The notes beneath the pieces are model-generated. The model was given only the letters and a program-made list of their open reading frames with translations. It had not been told where the DNA came from and made no database searches. The translations under genes were made by a program, and so were the position numbers. Below are positions 41,034 through 50,084 of a stretch of DNA of 64,000 nucleotides, in pieces. Each line of letters opens with the position of its first letter. Positions within the stretch are counted from its first letter, which is position 1. The stretch is taken from contig CAVZFL010000002.1 in NCBI GenBank assembly GCA_963774555.1, forward strand, positions 682,001 through 746,000, read 5' to 3'. This DNA comes from VRUE01 sp963774555. GTDB lineage: Bacteria > Actinomycetota > Thermoleophilia > Solirubrobacterales > 70-9.

Positions 41034-42194
41034 TCAGGACCATAGGCGACCGCCGTCCAGGGCCTCGAGGAAGGTCTCGACTGGCAAGGCATCGATTCCG
41101 TCCTCAGTCCTCGTCGGCCGATCGCCGCGATGGACCAGGATCCGCCGCCGCAGGCCTGGCAGCTCCCCGATCGCCCGTAGGCCGGCCATGTCCCCCGGAT
41201 GAACCCGGCGCGCGGCCTTGACCTCCAGAGCGCAGAGCTCTGCGCCACGGCGCAGCAGGAAGTCGACCTCGAGCCCCTTCGAGCTCGCCGGCGCCCAGTA
41301 GGCGATCTCGTCGGCAAGCTCGCGCTCTGCCATATAGGTGCGGAGCAGCGTATGGACCCAGCCCTCGAGCAGGGGGCCGCTCTCCTCTGGTGCGACCGGG
41401 CCCTGGGCTCCCTTTGCCGCCCGGGCCACCCCGGGGTCGATCCAGTAGAGCTTGGGGTGCTTGCGCTCGCGCACGCGCAGGCGCGCCTCGTAGGCCGGCA
41501 GCCGGCGGGCGAGGAGCGTGTCCTCGAGAACCCCCAGGTAGCCCTCGACAGTGGTCCGCGCGACGCCCGCGTCACGGGCGATCCCGGCGACGTTGAGAAG
41601 CTGACCGTGGAAGAGGCCGGCGACGGGGAGGAACCGTGCGAAGCCGGGCAGGTTGCGCACCAGAGCCTCGCCCTTGACCTCCTCGCGCAGGTAGAGCTGC
41701 ACGTAGGCGCGAAGGGTTTGTGACGGCTGGTCGGCGGCGAGCACCAGGGGGAGCGCGCCTATCTCCATGGTGCGCTCGAGGTCGAAGTCCTCGCCCAGCT
41801 CCCCGGGGGTCAGGGGAAACATCTCCCGCCACAGGGCCCGGCCCCCGAGTAGGTTGACCCCGGCGGCGCGGAGCTTGCGGGCGCTCGATCCGAGCAGCGC
41901 GAAGCGCAGCCCGCGCTCCTCGATGAAGCGGTGGACCTCGTTCAGCAGACTGGGCAGGCGCTGGATCTCGTCGACGACGACCCAGCTTCCCGGGTCGAGG
42001 CGGCGGAGCTCGCCCGCGAACGGGCCCGGATCGGCCAGCAAGCCCTGGTAGAGCGCCTCGTCGAGCAGATCGAAGCGGTGCGCGTCCGGGAGCTGCTCCC
42101 GAATCCAGGTGCTCTTGCCGACCCCGCGCAAGCCGAAGAGGAAGAAACTGCCCTGAGGCAGGCGATATATGCGCGGCAAGGTGCGCAACGACAT
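41034..42194 (-). CDS. DUF4143-type AAA ATPase (first copy)
   Basis: 386 residues: N-terminal AAA_14 domain with Walker A FLFGLRGVGKST (about residues 18-29), Walker B SWVVVDEIQRLP and sensor LLGSSARKLR; the C-terminal DUF4143 part is a degenerate restriction-like nuclease fold (VDFLLRRGAELCALEVKAAR). The cellular role of this widespread, often horizontally moved family is not settled. Intact. About 40 nt upstream ends a small gene of unknown function in the same direction. Confidence 0.85.
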   Translation of the reverse strand: MSLRTLPRIYRLPQGSFFLFGLRGVGKSTWIREQLPDAHRFDLLDEALYQGLLADPGPFAGELRRLDPGSWVVVDEIQRLPSLLNEVHRFIEERGLRFALLGSSARKLRAAGVNLLGGRALWREMFPLTPGELGEDFDLERTMEIGALPLVLAADQPSQTLRAYVQLYLREEVKGEALVRNLPGFARFLPVAGLFHGQLLNVAGIARDAGVARTTVEGYLGVLEDTLLARRLPAYEARLRVRERKHPKLYWIDPGVARAAKGAQGPVAPEESGPLLEGWVHTLLRTYMAERELADEIAYWAPASSKGLEVDFLLRRGAELCALEVKAARRVHPGDMAGLRAIGELPGLRRRILVHRGDRPTRTEDGIDALPVETFLEALDGGRLWS

Positions 42195-42235
42195 GATGCC
42201 GTCATTTTACATGGAAAAACGACGACTAGGTGTAC

Positions 42236-42463
42236 TTAGCGCTTACCGGCCAGGTCCCAGATCACGTCGGCTGGGGAGATGCCCTGGCGGCGGGCGATCG
42301 TCTCTATCTCCTCCCAGGGCAGCTCCGCCTCGGGGAGCTCATCCCACTTCGCCAGGTCCAGGGCCTCGACCGCGCCTTTGAGGGCCGGGCCAAGGTGCTC
42401 CTCGGATCGCAGCAGCGCCCGCAGGACCTCCAGCTGCTTGTCGCTCAAACGCACAACCCACAT
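42236..42463 (-). CDS. Small hypothetical protein, 75 aa
   Basis: Helical, acidic (MWVVRLSDKQLEVLRALLRS; ELPWEEIETIARRQGISPAD). No recognised domain. It lies between the CNNM transporter gene and the DUF4143 ATPase, same strand, 41-44 nt gaps, which leaves open whether it belongs to either. Length and composition are compatible with a small DNA-binding or antitoxin-like protein, but nothing proves that. Confidence 0.5.
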   Translation of the reverse strand: MWVVRLSDKQLEVLRALLRSEEHLGPALKGAVEALDLAKWDELPEAELPWEEIETIARRQGISPADVIWDLAGKR

Positions 42464-42507
42464 GCGACACCTCCAGGGTTCGGTGAAACGCGGGTTGCCC
42501 GAAGAAG

Positions 42508-43806
42508 CTAGGAGCCGTGGCGGACGGAACCGCTGATCCTGACCGCCTCGATGCGGTTCTCGCGCACCGACTCGACCCGGATCGTGTAGCCGTTGGCGGT
42601 GATCGTGTCGCCGCGCTTGGGCAGCCGCCCGAGCTCACCGAAGACGTAGCCGCCGACCGAGTTGTAGGCATCGGTGTCGACTGGCAGCTCGATCCCGGCG
42701 TCGGAGAGATCGCCGAGGGAGACGTGGCCGCGCACGAACCACTCGCCGCTGGCGAGCTGGCGCAGGGCGGCCGCCCGCGGGTCGGTCTCGTCCTCGATCT
42801 CCCCCACGACCTCCTCGAGGATGTCCTCGACGGTGACGATCCCGACCGTGCGGCCGTACTCGTCGACGACGACCGAGAGCGAGGTGCGCTGGACCTGCAG
42901 GTCGTGCAGCAGGTCGTCGAGCGGCCGGGTCTCGGGCACGATCACGGCGTCACGGATTGCCGGTGCGATCTCGCCCTGCGGCCCATCGCTCATGTAGAGA
43001 CGAGCGAGGCTGTTGTTGTGGACGATGCCCTTGACGCGGTCGGGATTCTCGTCCTCGATCACGACCAGCCGCGTGTGGCCTGAGGTGACGCAGCGTCGCA
43101 GCGCCGTCTCCACCGTCTCGGAGGCGTCGACGGTGACCACGGCGGGGATCGGCGTCATCACCTCGCGCGCCTCCTGCTCGTGCAGGTGAAAGACGCCGCC
43201 GAGCATGCCCGCCTCGCCCGGGTCGAGGGTGCCGCCCATCTTCGAGCGGTCGATGATCTGCTTCAGGTCCTCGGCGGTGTGGTGCTCCTCGATGTCGGTC
43301 GGGTCGACGCCGAAGAGGCGAACAATCGAGTTGGAGATCGCGCTCAGGGCGAGGATCACCGGCGCGGTCGCGGCGCGGAACCAGTTGAGCGGCCGCGAGA
43401 CGCGGCGGGCGATGCGCTCGGCATGGGCGATCGCGATCATCTTCGGCACCTGCTCGCCGATGCTGATGTGGATCGCGGTGACCAGGGCGAAGGCGATCGC
43501 GACCGAGAGGGCAACCGCAGCCCCGTGTGAGAGGCCGCCGAAGATCGGTTCGAGCAGCACCGCCAGTGAGGGCTCACCGAGGAAGCCGATGCCGATCGAG
43601 GCCATCGTGATCCCGATCTGACAGGCGGAGAGCGACTCGTCGATCTTGTCGAGCTGCTCGATCACCGCCTCGGCGCCGCTTTCGCCTTCCTCGGCGAGCT
43701 GCTCGATCTTGCCGCGGCGACTGCGGACGAGGGCGAACTCGGCCGCGACGAAGAAGCCGTTGATGGCCACCAGCAGCAGCAGGAGGACGAGCAGCAGGGC
43801 GCTCAT
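42508..43806 (-). CDS. CNNM/CorC-family transporter (hemolysin-like)
   Basis: 432 residues: an N-terminal DUF21/CNNM membrane domain with about four helices (LLLVLLLLLVAINGFFVAAE; GITMASIGIGFLGEPSLAVL; IHISIGEQVPKMIAI), then a CBS pair (VMTPIPAVVTVD; VVVDEYGRTVGIVTVEDILE) and a C-terminal CorC_HlyC domain (DAYNSVGGYVFGELGRLPKR). Members move Mg2+ or Co2+. Divergent from the BtuF-like gene. Confidence 0.9.
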   Translation of the reverse strand: MSALLLVLLLLLVAINGFFVAAEFALVRSRRGKIEQLAEEGESGAEAVIEQLDKIDESLSACQIGITMASIGIGFLGEPSLAVLLEPIFGGLSHGAAVALSVAIAFALVTAIHISIGEQVPKMIAIAHAERIARRVSRPLNWFRAATAPVILALSAISNSIVRLFGVDPTDIEEHHTAEDLKQIIDRSKMGGTLDPGEAGMLGGVFHLHEQEAREVMTPIPAVVTVDASETVETALRRCVTSGHTRLVVIEDENPDRVKGIVHNNSLARLYMSDGPQGEIAPAIRDAVIVPETRPLDDLLHDLQVQRTSLSVVVDEYGRTVGIVTVEDILEEVVGEIEDETDPRAAALRQLASGEWFVRGHVSLGDLSDAGIELPVDTDAYNSVGGYVFGELGRLPKRGDTITANGYTIRVESVRENRIEAVRISGSVRHGS

Positions 43807-43914
43807 CGTCTATTTGACCCGGTACTTCGGGGAAGGTCGTCGTCGGCCATTCGGCGTAGGCAATATAGCTTTCCGTTCCGCGGTTTCGGCGATAGCTGCG
43901 ATATTTGGCGGCAG

Positions 43915-44836
43915 ATGCGGATCGCAAGCCTCGTTCCCTCCGCGACCGAGATGCTCTACGCGCTCGGCCTCGGCGACTCCGTCGTCGCGGTCACCCATGA
44001 GTGCGACTACCCGGCTCGAGGCGAGCTCCCTCCCCCACCTGACCAAGACCGTGCTGCGGCCCGGCCTCAGCGCCGCTGAGATCGACCGCGCGGTGAAGGC
44101 GCGGGTGGCGGAGGGTCAGGCGCTGTACGAGCTCGACGAGGAGCTGTTGAGCAGCCTCGCACCCGACCTGATCGTGACCCAGGCCGTCTGCGCCGTCTGC
44201 GCGGTCTCCTACGAGGACGTGCTCGAGGTCGCGGCGCGGCTGCCGAGCCGCCCCCGGGTCCTGCAGCAGGACCCGAGCACGCTCGGCGAGATGCTCGAGG
44301 ACGTGGTTCGGCTGGGCGAGGCGACGGGGATTCCCTACCAGGCGCACGAACTGCGCGGCGAGCTGGAGGGCCGGCTGGCGACCGTGCGGGCCGCCGTCTC
44401 CGGGGCGAGCATGCCGCGCGTGATCGCACTCGAGTGGCTCGACCCACCGTTCGTCGGCGGCCACTGGATTCCCGAGATGATCTCGATCGCCGGCGGCGAA
44501 GACGTCGCCGGACCGCCCGGCCTGAAGTCGCCCGAGGTCTCCTGGGGGGAGATCTCCGGGCTCGGTCCCGACGTCGTGATCGCGATGCCCTGCGGTTGGC
44601 ACGTCGAGGACTCGCGCGACCAGGCAGTCGCCTACTGGGATCAGATCGAGCTGCTCGGCGCCCAGCGGATCTTCGCCGTCGACGCCGCCTCGACCTTCTC
44701 GCGGCCGGGACCGCGCCTGATCGACGGGGTCGAGCTGCTCGGCCACCTGCTCCACCCGGATCTGGTCGACCCGCCGGGAAGCATCGGCTTCGCCGAGGTG
44801 CGGGCGCCCAGCGTCCGCCCCACCCGCAGCCGCTGA
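43915..44836 (+). CDS. BtuF-like cobalamin-binding / ABC substrate-binding protein (frame-shifted)
   Basis: MRIASLVPSATEMLYALGLG is the family opening; also present are LSSLAPDLIVTQAVCAVCAV, HWIPEMISIAGGEDV and GPDVVIAMPCGWHVED. No signal peptide is visible, as in many cytosolic actinobacterial members labelled cobalamin-binding. The frame breaks near 44018 (CDYPA, then EASSLPHLTKTVL), probably one extra base. No transporter genes are adjacent, and no cobalamin riboswitch is recognisable upstream. The last codons lie in a 33-bp repeat. Confidence 0.8.
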
Positions 44837-44852
44837 GCTGTCGCTCAGGCGA
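44820..44852. repeat. 33-bp direct repeat, left copy
   Basis: 32 of 33 bases match 46183-46215. It contains the stop codon of the BtuF-like gene and a small hairpin CTGAGC-TGTC-GCTCAG, and its end copies the last bases of the rhomboid gene found at the other repeat. The two copies bracket the second DUF4143 ATPase. Confidence 0.75.
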
Positions 44853-44925
44853 CGGCGACGAAGACGAAGTTTGCGTCAGCGGGCGAATGTTTACTGCGTG
44901 AAAAGGTTACTCTAAGCTGCGTCAT

Positions 44926-46178
44926 ATGGTTAGTGACGCTCGTCTTCCCTACCGCCAGAGGCTCGTCGACCCGTTTGTCGACGAGCTCTTTACGCAACTC
45001 TCGGCACTGATGGTGATCGGGCCCAGGGCGGCGGGCAAGACGACGAGCGCCGCCCGCAGGGCGGCGAGCACGGTCCGCCTCGACCGCGCAGACCGAGGCG
45101 GCCGCCTTCGAGGGCGACCCCGACGCGGCCCTGCGCGATCTGCCCGAGCCGGTGCTGCTGGACGAGTGGCAGGCGGTGCCGGGCGTACTCGGGGCGGTGA
45201 AGCGGGCCGTCGACGCGGACCCCCGCCGGGGGCGCTTCCTGGTCACCGGCTCGGTGCGAGCCGAGCTGGACAACGCGGTCTGGCCGGGCACCGGGCGGCT
45301 GGTGAGGGTGGCGATGTACCCGATGACGGTGCGCGAGCAGCTCGGCCGCCTCGACGGCGACCACCTTCTTCGACCGATTCGCCGAGGGAGCCGAGCCGAC
45401 CGTCGGTGCCGATCCTCCCGATCTGCGCGGTTACGTCGAGCTGGCGCTGCGCAGCGGGTTCCCGGAGGCGGCGCTGCGCCTCAGCGGCCAGCCGCATCAA
45501 GCGTGGCTGGAGAGCTACGTCGAGGATCTGCTGACCCACGACGTCGAGGTTGCCGAAGAGGGGCGCCGAGACAGGCAGCGCCTGCGCCGCTACTTCGAGG
45601 CCTACGCGCTCAGCTCCGCGGGGGTCGCGGACCACAAGACGATTTACGACGCCGCTGACGTGAACAAGGCGACCGCCGTCGCCTACGAGAACCTGCTCGA
45701 AAGCCTGCTGGTCGCCGAAGCGGTCCCGGCCTGGCGCTCGAACCGGCTGAAGCGGCTCGTCCACCAGCCCAAGCGCTACCTGATCGACCCGGCGCTGATC
45801 GCCGCGGCACTGCAAACCGACGCGGCCGGGGTGATGCGCGACGGCGAGCTGCTCGGGCGGGTGCTCGACACCTTCGTCGCAGCGCAGCTGCGACCCGAGC
45901 TCGCCGTCTCGACGAGCAGGCCGCGCCTGCATCACCTGCGAACCGAACAGGGGCGTCATGAGATCGACCTGATCGCCGAGTTGGCGGGCGGTCGCCTGAT
46001 CGGGATCGAGGTGAAGGCGAGTGGCGCGCCGAGGAAGCCGGATGCCAGACACCTCGCCTGGTTGCGCGACGAGCTTGGCGAGCGCTTCCTGGCCGGCGTC
46101 GTCCTGCACACGGGACCCCGCGCCTATGAGCTGGAAGAGCGGATCACGGCGGTGCCGATCGCGGCGCTCTGGGGTTAA
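44926..46178 (+). CDS. DUF4143-type AAA ATPase (second copy, frame-shifted)
   Basis: AAA_14 ATPase with Walker A MVIGPRAAGKTTSA, Walker B EPVLLDEWQAVPGVL, sensor FLVTGSVRAELD, and a C-terminal DUF4143 nuclease-like part (GRHEIDLIAELAGGRLIGIEV KAS). Frame changes near 45080 and 45355 break an otherwise clean gene of about 417 residues. Only distantly like the copy at 41034. It lies alone between two 33-bp direct repeats, which suggests the gene was inserted as a unit into the spacer between the BtuF-like and rhomboid genes. Confidence 0.8.
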
Positions 46179-46182
46179 GGAT

Positions 46183-46215
46183 CCACCCGCACCCGCTGAG
46201 CTGTCGCTCAGGCGA
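46183..46215. repeat. 33-bp direct repeat, right copy
   Basis: Pairs with 44820-44852 (one mismatch). Contains the same CTGAGC/GCTCAG hairpin and the stop codon of the rhomboid gene (46208-46210). Starts 4 nt after the ATPase stop. Confidence 0.75.
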
Positions 46216-47029
46216 TCGCGATCGCGGCGAGGAGCGAGGCCACCCCGACGGCGCTGATCGCAATCAGCTCCGCGGCGAGCCGCTGACGGCCGAGCATGCC
46301 GCGGTCGCCGGCGACGATCACCAGCGAGCAGATCACCCCGACCACGAGTCCCCCGAGGTGGCCGCCGAGGCTGACGTGTGCGGTGCCGAAGCTGAAGGCG
46401 AGGTTGAGCAGCAGGATCACCCCGATCGTCGAGGCAACCGAATCGAAGCCGCGATCGCGGGCGATCACGAAGGCGGCGCCGAAGATGCCGAAGATCGCAC
46501 CGGAGGCGCCGATCGTGAGGGCGTTGGGATCGAGCAGGAGGGCGCCGAAGGCGCCACCGAAGAGCGAGGCGACGTAGAGGGCGACGAATCGTGGCGTGCC
46601 GATCGCCGGCTCGAGCAGCCGGCCGAGGAAGTAGAGCGCGACCATGTTGAAGAGGATGTGGGTGAGGCCGGCGTGGAGGAAGCCGCCGCCGATCAGCCGG
46701 TACCACTCGCCTTCGGCCACCCAGGGGCCGTAGAGGCCGAAGTTCAAGACGAGGGAGCTGCCTTCGACCCCGAGCCCGCCGCTGCTGGTTGCGACCTCTG
46801 CCAGGAAGGCGGCGACGTTGAGCGCAATCAGAACGAAGGTCGCGGGGGCGCTGGCACCCAGGCTCGTTTGCCCCACCCCCCTCACCACGCGCGTGCGCTG
46901 GCTGGCGCACTCCGGGCAGCGCATCCCGACCGGGGTCGGCGTCATGCAATCGGGGCAGATCGGCCGCCCGCAGGAGGAGCAGGAGACGGCGGTCTCGCGA
47001 TTCGGATGGCGGTAGCAGGTCTCGGCCAC
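46208..47029 (-). CDS. Rhomboid intramembrane protease with N-terminal zinc finger
   Basis: 273 residues. N-terminal B-box-type zinc finger: CYRHPNRETAVSCSSC and CPDCMTPTPVGMRCPEC. Then six or seven membrane helices with rhomboid motifs: EWYRLIGGGFLHAGLTHILF, the catalytic Ser in IGASGAIFGIFG and the catalytic His in HVSLGGHLGGL. GTG 47029 is chosen because the zinc finger follows directly and the divergent gene starts at 47058; an ATG at 47071 would overlap it. Substrate unknown. Confidence 0.88.
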   Translation of the reverse strand: MAETCYRHPNRETAVSCSSCGRPICPDCMTPTPVGMRCPECASQRTRVVRGVGQTSLGASAPATFVLIALNVAAFLAEVATSSGGLGVEGSSLVLNFGLYGPWVAEGEWYRLIGGGFLHAGLTHILFNMVALYFLGRLLEPAIGTPRFVALYVASLFGGAFGALLLDPNALTIGASGAIFGIFGAAFVIARDRGFDSVASTIGVILLLNLAFSFGTAHVSLGGHLGGLVVGVICSLVIVAGDRGMLGRQRLAAELIAISAVGVASLLAAIAIA

Positions 47030-47057
47030 GGGGATCAGCAGCCTACAATCGCCGCCG

Positions 47058-47511
47058 ATGGACGCCCCCAACCCCGCCCGCCTCTACGCCTCGCTGGTCG
47101 GCGCGACGCTCGTCGTCGCCGGCATCGTCGGCTTCTTCTACTCCTCCTCGTTCGGCTCGCCAGGCGAGGTCGACGACGCCCTCGGCGTCTTCGCGGTCAA
47201 CGGCTGGAGCAACGTCCTCCACATCCTCACCGGGGCGCTCGGACTGCTTCGTCGCCGGCTACGCCTCGCGCTGGTACTCGCTCTGGCTCGGCACCTTCTA
47301 CGTCGTCCTCGGCTTCTGGGGCTTCGCCCTCGGCAGCGGCGAGGCGATCCTCGGCATCCTGCCGATCGACGCCGGGATCGACGTCCTGCACCTGGTGCTC
47401 GGAGGGCTGGGCGTCGCTGCGGCGCTCGGCACCCCGACGCCGGGCGAAGCCGGCCGCGGCTACGGCTTGACGCGACCGGCGAGCGAGCGCAGGCCGCCCT
47501 TGGCCTGCTGA
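47058..47511 (+). CDS. DUF4383 membrane protein (frame-shifted)
   Basis: About 150 residues, four membrane helices: LYASLVGATLVVAGIVGFFY, WSNVLHILTGALGL, SLWLGTFYVVLGFWGFALGS, VLHLVLGGLGVAAALG. The repeated V-L-H-(I/L) before helices is typical of DUF4383. The frame changes near 47243 (GALGL to FVAGYASRWYS). The end overlaps the convergent gene at 47460 by about 50 nt; given the frame uncertainty the true stop may be earlier. Confidence 0.7.
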
Positions 47512-47801
47512 CGGCCGCGACGCCGCAGCTCGAGCACGACCAGCGCGCCGGCTGCCGCGCCGCCGGCACCGACGGCGAAGACCGGCCGCACCCAGTTGCG
47601 CGGGTCGCGCAGCGCCCGCAGCTCGCTGTCGGAGAGCTCTTCGGCCCAGTCGGAGAGCTCCTCCGCAGCCGCCTGGGTGACGGCCGAGAGGGTGTCCTCG
47701 AGGCGGCCCGAGAGCCGCTCCGGTGGCTCGAGCGGGCGCAGCGCGTCGGAGAGCAGGTGCTCGACGTCCCAGGTCGAGCCGCTCAGGTTCGCCTCACTCA
47801 T
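47460..47801 (-). CDS. Hypothetical protein with one membrane segment, coupled to sigma factor
   Basis: 113 residues: acidic soluble N-terminal part (WDVEHLLSDALRPLEPPERL) and one C-terminal membrane segment (PVFAVGAGGAAAGALVVLEL) followed by basic residues. It overlaps the ECF sigma gene by 8 bp. The position and single-helix layout recall an anti-sigma factor, but no zinc-binding HxxxCxxC motif is present, so the role is only a suggestion. Confidence 0.6.
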   Translation of the reverse strand: MSEANLSGSTWDVEHLLSDALRPLEPPERLSGRLEDTLSAVTQAAAEELSDWAEELSDSELRALRDPRNWVRPVFAVGAGGAAAGALVVLELRRRGRQQAKGGLRSLAGRVKP

Positions 47802-48351
47802 CGCCCATCTCCTCCTGCAGCTGCTTGATCGCGCGATGGATCAGGACCTTGGTGGCGCCGTCGCTGCGCCCCAGGGCCCGGGCGATCTCGCGGTTGTCCA
47901 TGCCGAGGGCAAAGCGCATGATCAGCGCCTCGCGGCGGTCGTCGGAGAGGTTGTCGAGATTGGCCATCACCTGGCGCAGCTCCTCGCGGCCCTCGGCGAT
48001 CGCCTCGGTGCCGTGGCGGGCGGCGATCGGGTCGGCGTTCTCCAGCGAGGTCTGCGGCCGGCGCGAGCGGTCGCGGTAGTAGTTCGAGGCGAGGTTGTGG
48101 GCGATGCGGATCAGCCACGGGCGCAGCGGCCGCCCGTCGGACTCGCGGCGGGCGCGATCGAAGTGGCGGTAGGCCTGCAGGAAGGCCTGCTCGGTGAGGT
48201 CCTCGGCGTCGTGCTGGTTTCCCACCCGGTAGTAGGCGTAGGAATAGACGTCGCGCAGGTGCGCCCGGTAGAGGTCCTCGAAGGCCCGGTCGAGCTCGGC
48301 CTTGGCGGCGGGATCGAGGCTCGCCGGCTCGACGTTCTCCTTGGCGCTCAC
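47794..48351 (-). CDS. ECF-type RNA polymerase sigma factor
   Basis: 185 residues with region 2 (FEDLYRAHLRDVYSYAYYRV; AEDLTEQAFLQAYRHF; PWLIRIAHNLASNYYRDR) and region 4 (NLDNLSDDRREALIMRFALG; NREIARALGRSDGATKVLIH). No region 1 or 3. Probably responds to an envelope or stress signal through the coupled downstream membrane protein. No sigma-specific promoter is evident. Confidence 0.88.
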   Translation of the reverse strand: MSAKENVEPASLDPAAKAELDRAFEDLYRAHLRDVYSYAYYRVGNQHDAEDLTEQAFLQAYRHFDRARRESDGRPLRPWLIRIAHNLASNYYRDRSRRPQTSLENADPIAARHGTEAIAEGREELRQVMANLDNLSDDRREALIMRFALGMDNREIARALGRSDGATKVLIHRAIKQLQEEMGDE

Positions 48352-48369
48352 GCTTGAACCCTAGTGCCA

Positions 48370-49356
48370 TCAGGCGGCCTCCTTCGAGCGCTCGACCTGG
48401 CGCAGACCGGCGACCCAGGCCTCGGCGTCGATCTCGCCGCGGATCAGGGCCGCCAGACCGGCGAGCGCCTCCGCCGAGCCGCCCGACGCCGTCGTCGCGG
48501 CAGCCAGCAGCGGCACCGCGTCGAGACCCTCGGACGCCTGGCCGATCTCCGCCGGGATCTCCTCGGCCGGCGTTCCCTGACCGAGCAGCTCGCCGGCCCG
48601 CCGGTTGCGGCCCGTCGGCGCCATCACCGTCGCGGTCAGGTCGCCGACGCCGGCCAGGCCCGAGAAGGTCGCCAGGTCGGCGCCGCGGCCGATCGCGTGG
48701 TCGATGCACTCGCGCCAGACCTGCGCGGCGGCGATACCGGCGGCGTTGAGCCCGTGCGGCTCGGCGGCGGCCGCGGCAAGCGCGGCGGCGTTCTTGGCCG
48801 CACCGGCCATCTCGACCCCGGCGACGTCGCGCGAGCGCTCGCAGATCAGACCGGCGCGATCGAAGACCCCGCCGAGCTGGTCGCGCAGGTCGGCGTCGGC
48901 GGAGCCGAGCACGAGGGCTGCCGAGCCGGAGACGGCCTCACGGGCGTGGGCCGGACCGCCGAGACAGGCGATCGCCCGGGCGCGAACCCGCTCGCCGACG
49001 TACTCGGCCGGCAGCTGCCCCAGCGGCGCGATCAGGCCCTTGGTCAGCAGCAGCATCGCCGAGCGCGAGCCGACACGATCGGCGATCGACCCGACGGCCT
49101 GGGGCAGGGAGCCCGAGGGAATCGCGAGGCAGACGAGGTCGAGGCCGGCCAGCTCGACGTCCGTGGCCTGGCGGACGCGGACCGAGTCGGGCAGCCGGAC
49201 GGACTCGAGGTAGCGGTGGTTTTCCCGCGTCTCCTCGATCTCGGCAGCCTGGGCGGCTGTCCGGGTGGCGAGCTGGACGTCGAGGCCGCCGCGGGCGAGC
49301 AGGACCGCCACCGCGGTGCCCCAGCTACCGGCGCCGATCACGGCGGCGCGGCGCAT
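48370..49356 (-). CDS. gpsA: Glycerol-3-phosphate dehydrogenase [NAD(P)+] domain, in frame with PlsC
   Basis: Reduces dihydroxyacetone phosphate to glycerol 3-phosphate for phospholipid synthesis. 328 residues from the internal ATG at 49356: NAD fold AAVIGAGSWGTAVAVLLARG, LLLTKGLIAPLG, AIACLGGPAHAREAV, and the C-terminal catalytic VEMAGAAKNAAALAAAAAEP and FSGLAGVGDLTATV. There is no stop codon between this domain and the preceding acyltransferase, so it may be the C-terminal half of a PlsC-GpsA fusion. Linker: ELQWEDLGGLPPMRRAAVIG. Confidence 0.9.
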   Translation of the reverse strand: MRRAAVIGAGSWGTAVAVLLARGGLDVQLATRTAAQAAEIEETRENHRYLESVRLPDSVRVRQATDVELAGLDLVCLAIPSGSLPQAVGSIADRVGSRSAMLLLTKGLIAPLGQLPAEYVGERVRARAIACLGGPAHAREAVSGSAALVLGSADADLRDQLGGVFDRAGLICERSRDVAGVEMAGAAKNAAALAAAAAEPHGLNAAGIAAAQVWRECIDHAIGRGADLATFSGLAGVGDLTATVMAPTGRNRRAGELLGQGTPAEEIPAEIGQASEGLDAVPLLAAATTASGGSAEALAGLAALIRGEIDAEAWVAGLRQVERSKEAA

Positions 49357-50035
49357 CGGCGGCAGGCCGCCGAGGTCCTCCCACTGCAGCTCGACGTTGG
49401 GCCAGATCCGCGCCGTGACGTTGGCGGCGAGGCCGCGCGAGGGGTCGTCGGCTCGCGGGAAGGTCATCGCCTTGCCGAGGCGCACCCTGACCTTGCGCGG
49501 CCGGATGCGCCAGCCGCGGCGCACGTGTTCGGTGCCAAGAACGGCGGCCGGGATCACCGGCGCACCGGTCTGCAGGGCGAGGCGGCCGACGCCGCGCTTG
49601 GGCTCGGCAAGCGATCCGCTGCCGGATCCGCGTGCCCTCGGGGAAGATGCAGACGGCGCCGCCGCGTTCGACGATCTGGCGCGCCGTCTCCACCGAGTCC
49701 TCATCGGACTCCCCGCGGCGGATCGGGAAGGCGCCGAAGCGCGAGAGGATCCAGCCCTGCCAGCGGCGCTCGAAGAGCTCGACCTTGGCGACGTAGTTCA
49801 TCGGCCGCCGCCAGGGCAGGGCGCCGCCGATCGCGAAGGGGTCGAGGAAGCTGCGGTGGTTGGCGGCGACGATCAGGCCGCCCTTGAGGCGGGCGTGCTC
49901 GCGGCCGGTGCGGACGTAGCGGAAGTAGACCAGGAAGAAGGGCGTCATGAAGACGCGCGCCAGCAGATAGAGGATCGGGTTGACGCCGTGGCGGCGGGTG
50001 TAGTCGTGGTACGACTGGAGGCGTGCCGGGTCCAT
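49357..50035 (-). CDS. PlsC-type acyltransferase domain (frame-shifted), N-terminal to GpsA
   Basis: Acyl-glycerol-phosphate acyltransferase, about 226 residues. N-terminal membrane-associated helix (NPILYLLARVFMTPFFLVYF); catalytic HxxxxD in VAANHRSFLDPFAIGG, and the FPEGTR motif in GGAVCIFPEGTRIR, then PVIPAAVLGTEHVRRG. The frame moves near 49620, right after FPEGTRIR, into the frame that continues into GpsA. The order (acyltransferase then dehydrogenase) joins two steps of phosphatidic acid synthesis. The frame break is probably a sequence error. Confidence 0.82.
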
Positions 50036-50084
50036 CTAGTTGATGGCTACACGGGTTTGGGACTGGGGTTACCGGAGGTGGGCG

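Noticed and set aside
43807..43914. Cobalamin riboswitch before the BtuF-like gene
   Set aside because: The 108-nt spacer is too short and has no recognisable B12-box.
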